A DNA stretch of 18,860 bases from Euryarchaeota archaeon UBA242 (GTDB lineage Archaea > Thermoplasmatota > Poseidoniia > Poseidoniales > Poseidoniaceae). The position numbers and the translations under genes are program-made. Below are positions 1 to 5,528 of the stretch, piece after piece. Location of the stretch: assembly GCA_002499015.1 (NCBI GenBank), contig DAJY01000047.1:1-18860 (forward strand). The letters are read 5' to 3'. Numbering within the stretch: position 1 is the first letter of the stretch; each line of letters starts with the position of its first letter. Below the pieces are notes generated by a model. It saw nothing but the letters and a program-made list of their open reading frames with translations. It was not told the origin of the DNA and ran no database searches.

Positions 1-939
1 GGTTTCAAAGTTAGCGCCGCACCTTTCCACTTTGCTGCACCAGATGCTTATGCAGGAGCAAGTTCACCAGTCGCTGGGATATTGGCAACTGCAAGTAAAG
101 CGATGGGTATTATCGGTTTGACTCGAATGTTGTTAATCGTTGCAAGTCCAGAATCTAATGATGGTTCAGCAATATGGCTAGTAGCATTAGGTATTCTTTC
201 AGTAGTCACAATGACTTGGGGCAATATAGCCGCACTAGGTTCTGACAATCCAAAGAGAATGTTGGCATATTCATCAGTTGCTCATGCAGGATACATGCTT
301 GCTGGATTAACTGCGATTGGAGCATGGAATTGGGATCCTAAACTCGCAGGAGCTGGTGGAGATGGTGCAATTATGGTGATGACGGCGATATTATTCCATT
401 TGGTGGTATTAGTATGTTTCAAGTTAGGGGCTTTCCTTGTTCTCTCAATACTAGAAAGCGAAGGAGAAGTTTCTAAAATGTCTAGTTTAAGGGGTCTTTC
501 AAAGAGAGAACCGCTACTAGCAGTATCCATGTTTATCTTTATGATAAGCCTTGCAGGTGTCCCTCCAATGTCTGGATTCATGTCCAAATTATTGATGATA
601 ATGGGAATCGTAAAGGTTTCAATTGGAAATATGGGAGATGCAATATCTAACGGAGATATTCTCAGTATTGGTGATGCACACTGGGTTTGGTGGTTAGCAT
701 TGATTATGGTTCTTAATTCAGCGATTTCAATGTTTTATTATCTTCGCGTAATCGTTACAATGTATTTCCATGAACCAGAAGGGGATAGACAAGGGCCACT
801 GCCGAGCGGTTGGCAAGTAAGAACAGCAATATTTGCTTGTGTAGTTGCTTCAGTCTTGTTCGGAATAAATGCAGATGGATTAATCGAATTGTGTGAAATG
901 GCAGCAAAAAGCCTAAACTATAGTTGGGCAAGTCAATAA
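1..939 (+). CDS. nuoN: NADH-quinone oxidoreductase (complex I) subunit N, 3' part
   Basis: The reading frame is open from the first base, so the gene starts left of the window; 312 residues are visible. NuoN is a proton-pumping, antiporter-like membrane subunit of respiratory complex I. The first visible residues, GFKVSAAPFHFAAPDAYAGA, match the conserved subunit N signature (family form GFKxSxxPFHxWxPDVYxGAP). Several hydrophobic membrane segments follow, along with the family-typical stretches RMLAYSSVAHAGY and AGVPPMSGFMSK, which include a conserved membrane-embedded lysine. The usual subunit is about 450-500 residues, so roughly a third is missing at the left. NuoN is normally the last gene of the nuo cluster, and the change to a translation gene after it fits that. 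Confidence in the family is high; NuoN rather than the related L or M subunits is supported by the N-like signature and the gene's end position. Confidence 0.93.
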   Translation, partial: GFKVSAAPFHFAAPDAYAGASSPVAGILATASKAMGIIGLTRMLLIVASPESNDGSAIWLVALGILSVVTMTWGNIAALGSDNPKRMLAYSSVAHAGYMLAGLTAIGAWNWDPKLAGAGGDGAIMVMTAILFHLVVLVCFKLGAFLVLSILESEGEVSKMSSLRGLSKREPLLAVSMFIFMISLAGVPPMSGFMSKLLMIMGIVKVSIGNMGDAISNGDILSIGDAHWVWWLALIMVLNSAISMFYYLRVIVTMYFHEPEGDRQGPLPSGWQVRTAIFACVVASVLFGINADGLIELCEMAAKSLNYSWASQ

Positions 940-968
940 TTACTCAATAATCACTGTATTGGTATGTG

Positions 969-986
969 AACCCTTCAAGAAGGGTT
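969..986. promoter_or_regulatory. 8-2-8 inverted repeat between nuoN and the aIF1A gene
   Basis: AACCCTTC-AA-GAAGGGTT is a perfect 8-base inverted repeat with a 2-base centre. It lies 29 bases after the nuoN stop and 28 bases before the aIF1A start. No T-run follows, so it does not look like a hairpin-plus-U terminator, and a 2-base RNA loop would be strained. A dimeric-repressor operator or an RNA processing signal are both possible; its function is not shown by the sequence. Confidence 0.4.
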
Positions 987-1014
987 GGCCGGTGGAGCAG
1001 TTAGGTGCAAGCAT

Positions 1015-1674
1015 ATGGGACGTCGTCGTGAAGAGAAAGTAGACGTGGAAGAACTAGCTCGTCTTGAATCTCCTGAGGGGGAAACAGGCGGCAAAATACG
1101 CGTCAAGATGCCAAACAAAAAGGTCAACGAAATGTTTGGCTTAGCAGATCAAATTCTCGGAGGCCGTCGTGTTTCAGTATTGTGCGCAGATGGTGAGACC
1201 AGAATGGCTCGGATACCAGGTAAAATGCGTCGCCGGCAATGGGTTCGCGAAGGAGATTTGATTATCGTATGGCCTTGGGATTTCCAAGATGCTAAAGCAG
1301 ATGTTAAGCATAGATATAGCAAGACTCAATCAATGTATCTCTCACGAAAAGGAGTACTTCCTGAATCTGTAGATGTGTTCGGAATGAATACTCGCCAAGA
1401 TGATGATGATGAATTCGACGATCTATTCGGTACTGCATCCGAAATGGAGGAACTGGCAGCGAAAAGCGAGTCAGCAGTAGAAGAAACCGTTGTCGATGAA
1501 GCGGAAGACATGTTCGAAGATGATGATGACGATTCAGATGACTTGTTTGCAAGTGATGAAGAAGAATCCACTGAAAAAGAAGAAGTCACAGAAGTACCAA
1601 CTCAAGAGATTGAGGAAGAACCAGTTGACGATGATGATGACGACGATGACGATATCGACGCATTATTCGCTTGA
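1015..1674 (+). CDS. eif1A: Translation initiation factor aIF1A with long acidic C-terminal tail
   Basis: This 219-residue protein is the archaeal counterpart of eIF1A, which binds the A site of the small ribosomal subunit during initiation. Residues 1-123 are a complete aIF1A: basic start MGRRREEK, an OB-fold S1/IF1-type core with LGGRRVSVLCADGETRMARIPGKM, and the helix carrying WVREGDLIIVWPWDF. Archaeal aIF1A normally ends near residue 95-115. Here about 95 more residues follow, very rich in Asp and Glu, with three Asp-run motifs ending in DDLF (129-138), DDLF (169-178) and DALF (205-218). The ATG at 1015 is chosen because AGGTG at 1003-1007 gives a good ribosome-binding spacing; an in-frame TTG at 985 would add an atypical N-terminus and overlap an inverted repeat. 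The gene precedes rio1, a pairing seen in other archaea. Confidence 0.95.
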   Translation: MGRRREEKVDVEELARLESPEGETGGKIRVKMPNKKVNEMFGLADQILGGRRVSVLCADGETRMARIPGKMRRRQWVREGDLIIVWPWDFQDAKADVKHRYSKTQSMYLSRKGVLPESVDVFGMNTRQDDDDEFDDLFGTASEMEELAAKSESAVEETVVDEAEDMFEDDDDDSDDLFASDEEESTEKEEVTEVPTQEIEEEPVDDDDDDDDDIDALFA

Positions 1675-1716
1675 ATACCGGCGCTTTGATGGTGTATTGC
1701 TATGCTAGGCAATCAT

Positions 1717-1723
1717 AGGTGAG
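1717..1723 (+). promoter_or_regulatory. Ribosome binding site of rio1
   Basis: AGGTGAG lies 5 bases before the ATG at 1729 and complements the archaeal 16S rRNA 3' end. It fixes the rio1 start. The 54 bases between aIF1A and rio1 also contain two mutually exclusive short inverted repeats (ATTGC/GCAAT at 1696-1713 and CTATG/CATAG at 1700-1718); the second touches the ribosome binding site. Confidence 0.6.
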
Positions 1724-1728
1724 GCTCA

Positions 1729-2730
1729 ATGGGTTCGGATGACTGGGAAGATTTGACGTCAAACACTCGTCAGCATCGTCACAATCGAAAAAAGAATCGG
1801 GATAGTAAGGCCACTAATAGGCAGAAAGAGGAAGAAAAATTTGATGATCGCCAATCAAAGAAATTCCTCAATGATTTGGAGCCCAAATCTGGCCGATATA
1901 GTTGGATGAAAGAAACCCGTCACAAGAGAATGTTTCGTGATATTGAATCTAAACTTCAAGGCGTTATCGGCAAGGGCAGTTATGATTGGGTAGACCGTCG
2001 TGTTTTCGACCAAGTTTTTGACCGATTAACATTGATGTCATTGTATAAATTGATGAAGACTGGAGTAATTGATACCCTTGATTTCCCAATCGCTAGAGGT
2101 AAAGAAGCGCACGTTTTTCATGCAACTAATGTTGATGGAAAAGTGGTTGCAGTCAAAATATTTCACACCTCGAACGCCGTCTTCAAGAATTTAATACAGT
2201 ATATCGAAGGCGATAGAAGATTTGGAGGATTACGCCGTCGGCATAGAGATTTAGTAGATATCTGGGTAAGAAAGGAACACAGTAATTTGATAAGACTTTC
2301 TCGTTGGGGATTGAAAGTTCCCAAACCATTGGGGGTCCATAAAAACGTCCTAGTGATGGAGTATTTGGGCGACGAAACATCACCTAGTCTGAAATTAAGA
2401 GAAGTAAAAGTAGATTTCCCAGATCCGGTTTATTATGAACTACTGGAGTTTTTAGCGGTTACATGGCAAAAAGCAAAACTTGCTCACGGTGATTTTTCAC
2501 CATACAATATCTTGTGGCATGATGGAGGACCAGTTGTAATAGATGTGGGCCAAGCGGTAATAGAAACTCATCCTAAAGCCCAAGAGTTCCTCGTAAGAGA
2601 TGTCACTAGACTGGTTGAATGGGGTCTGAAGCAAGGACTTGAGGTTGATTTAGCCGGTGCTATGTATGATGTGTTGAATATGAATCTCGACCATATTGAA
2701 AAATTAGAAATAGAATTTGAAGAAGAGTAA
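1729..2730 (+). CDS. rio1: RIO1-type serine/threonine protein kinase/ATPase
   Basis: Rio1 is an atypical kinase/ATPase of archaea and eukaryotes that takes part in late maturation of the small ribosomal subunit. The 333-residue protein has a basic, charged N-terminal tail (1-50) and then the RIO fold. Visible motifs are the RIO1 nucleotide loop ARGKEAHVF (122-130, STGKEA-like), the ATP-binding Lys143 in AVKIF, the RKEHSNL motif (181-187), the hinge MEYLGD (210-215), the catalytic loop HGDFSPYN with Asp255 (253-260), and the metal-binding IDVGQAV with Asp272 (271-277). The spacing and STGKEA-like loop favour Rio1 over Rio2, which has an N-terminal winged helix absent here. It follows aIF1A on the same strand by 54 bases, and its stop is 1 base from the convergent stop of the KH-domain gene, another small-subunit maturation factor. 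Confidence 0.95.
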   Translation: MGSDDWEDLTSNTRQHRHNRKKNRDSKATNRQKEEEKFDDRQSKKFLNDLEPKSGRYSWMKETRHKRMFRDIESKLQGVIGKGSYDWVDRRVFDQVFDRLTLMSLYKLMKTGVIDTLDFPIARGKEAHVFHATNVDGKVVAVKIFHTSNAVFKNLIQYIEGDRRFGGLRRRHRDLVDIWVRKEHSNLIRLSRWGLKVPKPLGVHKNVLVMEYLGDETSPSLKLREVKVDFPDPVYYELLEFLAVTWQKAKLAHGDFSPYNILWHDGGPVVIDVGQAVIETHPKAQEFLVRDVTRLVEWGLKQGLEVDLAGAMYDVLNMNLDHIEKLEIEFEEE

Positions 2731-2731
2731 A

Positions 2732-3478
2732 TCACTCTTCTTCTGAATATGTGATGCTTTCACCATCACCCAATTCCATCATTAAATCAACAGCCTCTGA
2801 GTCTTCAGGGTCAACTTGTGAAGCGCGCATTTTTCTATTGCGCTTATTACTCAAATCTGCAAGACCAGGAACTAGGTTTTCAAAAACAGTTTCGCTAGAC
2901 ACTTCGCCTTTAAGTTCGATACTATCCAAACTACGGCTAGCTAATTTTGACCTACGTCTGTCCTTTTCTAGGAAGTTTAAAACTGTACCATGCTCAGCAC
3001 CACCAGCAATCATTTCAATCGCAACTCTTGCTGCTGCCAATCCTTCTTCATGACCTACTAAAACAACCGTTGACTTGTAAATAGTGATTTCAGTATTTGT
3101 TAATCCTTCAATCAACTTTCTAATTTTACCCTCGCTTCCGATAATTCTAGCGCGAATTCTGCGTTGATGATTTGCTCTTTTACCAACGAATTCACGCAAT
3201 TCAACCAATTCAAAGAAGTGGTCATCTTGGAGTAATCTAATCGCTGCCATAGGAGCCATTCCTCTACCGATTGCTTTGATAACTTCTGGTAACTTCATTG
3301 CCTTAACCGGATCGTAAGAACCAGGTTCGCCCCAAAGAACATCTACATCACCTGTCTCGGAATCAATTTTGAACTCCTTACAGCCTGAAGCCTTATGCAA
3401 TGACCTTGCAGTAACTCCTTTTACTCCAATAAGAACCGCAATACGGCCTTTCGGGACACGAGGAAGTGATTGACGCAT
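2732..3478 (-). CDS. KH-domain RNA-binding protein, archaeal Dim2/Pno1-like (Krr1 family)
   Basis: This 248-residue protein matches the archaeal Dim2-like family, whose eukaryotic relative Pno1/Dim2 binds the 3' end of pre-18S rRNA during small-subunit maturation. Two KH modules are visible: KH1 with the loop GVKG (18-21) in VLIGVKGVTAR, and KH2 with the better loop GSEG (114-117) in RARIIGSEGKIRKLIE, followed by ITIYKSTVVLVGHEEG. The core ends near residue 180. A further 65 residues, Ser-rich then basic then acidic, ending SEEE, extend beyond the usual length of about 180-220. The ATG at 3478 is the first start after an in-frame TAG just upstream; the nearest ribosome-binding-like sequence (GGTGG) is rather distant. 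In other archaea this gene often follows aIF1A and rio1 on the same strand; here it is inverted and convergent with rio1. Confidence 0.9.
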   Translation of the reverse strand: MRQSLPRVPKGRIAVLIGVKGVTARSLHKASGCKEFKIDSETGDVDVLWGEPGSYDPVKAMKLPEVIKAIGRGMAPMAAIRLLQDDHFFELVELREFVGKRANHQRRIRARIIGSEGKIRKLIEGLTNTEITIYKSTVVLVGHEEGLAAARVAIEMIAGGAEHGTVLNFLEKDRRRSKLASRSLDSIELKGEVSSETVFENLVPGLADLSNKRNRKMRASQVDPEDSEAVDLMMELGDGESITYSEEE

Positions 3479-3504
3479 AAGGCGAGGCTAACGCCACCCT
3501 CATT

Positions 3505-5322
3505 TCAAGCGTTGGTTCTTCTTTGGAGGTGTGAAATCACGATTCCAGCGAATAATAGTGCGATTATTGAGGGGGCGAAAGACGGCACTACCCCCGCACT
3601 TGTTATCGCTGCACCAGTGACTACCATGTGATTGTAATTATTTCCTTCATCATATTCATCAACTACATTGGCATAGTCTATCACTAGTCGTAAATCATAT
3701 TGACCTGTTTTTGGAACTGTATAATTCCATATCATAGATTCAGTTGAATCTGAAAGACTTCCTGAACCAAGAGTTCTTGCTTCCATCACCGTCCATTGTA
3801 CAGTGGAAGAACGATCGGCTGGCGCAGATTCAAGTCTAACTACCACACTACCACCATAGTCCTGATTACTTTCCAAAACACTGGTTATTGTGACATTTCC
3901 AAAACTTTCACCAGGCCTTACCACTAACCTATCTAGATTAGTTTCAGTTTCATTCCAGTATAGGTCTAATCCCGGAAGAATTTGATATGATGCTGGTGCA
4001 GTTGTAATAGAGTTGCCAGCAATATCGTAAACCACTGCTCGAAGCATTAGATGTTGACGAGACTTTGTCGCCCAATTAGATAATCCAACAGTACCATCAA
4101 GACCATTGCTACTCAAAGTAATCCAACGTCCAGAAAGGTCGGGTGTTTGTCCAACTCCATTAGAGTCAAATCCATATTGAATATATGAGGCAGTTGTATC
4201 AATCCCTGATTGCTCATCAATGGCGCTGAATGAAACATTGGCACCACCGATTTTACTGGTAGTTAATTCATCAACAGTCCATCCATCCGCTTCAGGGTCC
4301 GTTGCATCGACTCTAATTGTAATAGTATCACTCGGTCCAGTATTTCCTACATTGTCAATTGCTCTAAATGCGATATTATGGATTCCTTCAATCATTGTCA
4401 AAGTGGTTGAATCATTGTAAACAGAATTCCAAGTGCCGCCAATATCATCTGACCATTCAACATGGCTTACACCACTGCCTTGAGCGTCATCACTTCCAGA
4501 TATCAGACCGGATAGAGTGACGGTAGTGCTCTGCTGCCATGAAGAACCATCTCCAATCAATACAGAACCGATACTAGGTCCCGTCCTATCAATTCCGATG
4601 AATATTGTAGAGGAGTTTGAAAGTCCGGAATTATCATAGACAGTTAGTCGAGGGTTCGAAGAACCTTCAGACATATTTCCACTAGCCCAATCCCAGCCAT
4701 AGTTGAGAGTCCCTGGGCCATCTGCAAGCGGAGCACTAGGTCCAGGAGCGTTGGTTAGTGTTGCTCGTTTCAGATCATCATCAATAGCGCCCCAGCGAAA
4801 TGAAATCGCTTCATTGGATTCAATATTGAACCATGCTCTATCAGTAACGGATTCTCCCGTTCCATAATCAGGATTCAAAACTTTGAAAATAGTTATTTCG
4901 GGAATGTGATTGGTAATATTGAATTCTCCACTGAGCGCGGTTGTTGTATTTGCTACATCATCATCCCATGCAGTAGCTCTTAGTGTGTAATTGCCATTCG
5001 TATACGCAGTTGAATCAAAATGTTTCAACCATGGGGTGCTGGTCAAGTTTGTTACTAGATTCCATGAGCCAGAATCTAAAATCTCAATTATTATTGAAGA
5101 AATATTACCTGTTCCACTCAATGTAAAAGTGAGGGTGTGTAATCCTGTGATGTTATCATCAGTATTTGGGCCATTGCTGAATACAATACTGGTATTAGAA
5201 GGTGAATTATTTACTATAATCACATCGGATAAAGTGTTAATCTCATCATTATAATTTAATACTGGAGAGACAAGACTAGCGAGTAGAAAAACAAATGCGA
5301 TACTCACTGCCCTCCCCTGCAT
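3505..5322 (-). CDS. Secreted Ig-like/CARDB surface protein with C-terminal membrane anchor
   Basis: This 605-residue protein is an envelope protein of unknown specific function. Residues 1-23 form a signal peptide (basic MQGR, then AVSIAFVFLLASLVSPVLN). The body is beta-rich, Ser/Thr/Asn-rich and full of Asn-x-Ser/Thr N-glycosylation sites. It contains several Ig-like repeats, marked by VDATDPEADGW, IDRTGPSIGS and RAIDNVGNTG. The last module is CARDB-like, ending VVDEYDEGNNYNHMVV, the family's recurrent E-x-NN strand. The C-terminus is a VPSF motif, a hydrophobic segment (PSIIALLFAGIVI) and a short basic tail (HLQRRTNA); this tripartite shape resembles archaeosortase-type sorting signals. 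No clear ribosome binding site precedes the ATG. The gene is divergent from the 931-residue CARDB protein, with 206 bases shared between them. The family is clear at domain level only. Confidence 0.8.
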   Translation of the reverse strand: MQGRAVSIAFVFLLASLVSPVLNYNDEINTLSDVIIVNNSPSNTSIVFSNGPNTDDNITGLHTLTFTLSGTGNISSIIIEILDSGSWNLVTNLTSTPWLKHFDSTAYTNGNYTLRATAWDDDVANTTTALSGEFNITNHIPEITIFKVLNPDYGTGESVTDRAWFNIESNEAISFRWGAIDDDLKRATLTNAPGPSAPLADGPGTLNYGWDWASGNMSEGSSNPRLTVYDNSGLSNSSTIFIGIDRTGPSIGSVLIGDGSSWQQSTTVTLSGLISGSDDAQGSGVSHVEWSDDIGGTWNSVYNDSTTLTMIEGIHNIAFRAIDNVGNTGPSDTITIRVDATDPEADGWTVDELTTSKIGGANVSFSAIDEQSGIDTTASYIQYGFDSNGVGQTPDLSGRWITLSSNGLDGTVGLSNWATKSRQHLMLRAVVYDIAGNSITTAPASYQILPGLDLYWNETETNLDRLVVRPGESFGNVTITSVLESNQDYGGSVVVRLESAPADRSSTVQWTVMEARTLGSGSLSDSTESMIWNYTVPKTGQYDLRLVIDYANVVDEYDEGNNYNHMVVTGAAITSAGVVPSFAPSIIALLFAGIVISHLQRRTNA

Positions 5323-5412
5323 ACTCTAGAGACGTTCGGGCTCAGCCTTCAATGCTACCCATAGAAATGCTTCTTTTGACGATTAAGTGAAGGTTACAAT
5401 CTTTACCAACAC

Positions 5413-5424
5413 TATAATTTAATA
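5413..5424. promoter_or_regulatory. Candidate shared TATA element for the two divergent surface-protein genes
   Basis: TATAATTTAATA is a strong archaeal TATA-box candidate and is nearly symmetric (its complement reads TATTAAATTATA). Rightward transcription would start near 5440-5450, after the ATG at 5433 but before the one at 5529, which supports the later start. Leftward transcription would start near 5385-5395, upstream of 5322. It is the only clear TATA-like site I see in this intergenic region. No start-site data are available. Confidence 0.4.
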
Positions 5425-5528
5425 GCAACCATATGTATTTTGGCGAGCCAAAGAATCTCAAACATTTGGCAACTATAGGCATAGATTTGAGATGGGTTCA
5501 AGTGCTACGCAATATCACGCTTAGATAC

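Noticed and set aside
985..1014. TTG start giving aIF1A ten extra residues
   Set aside because: It lies within the 8-2-8 inverted repeat and adds sequence unlike the family; ATG 1015 has a well-spaced AGGTG.
1326..1589. Minus-strand Ser-rich frame opposite the aIF1A tail
   Set aside because: Poly-Ser is the complement of the GAT/GAC/GAA repeats of the acidic tail; no independent support.
5433..5528. ATG adding 32 residues before the signal peptide of the CARDB/zinc-ribbon protein
   Set aside because: It would bury the signal peptide and lies upstream of the start site expected from the TATA candidate at 5413.
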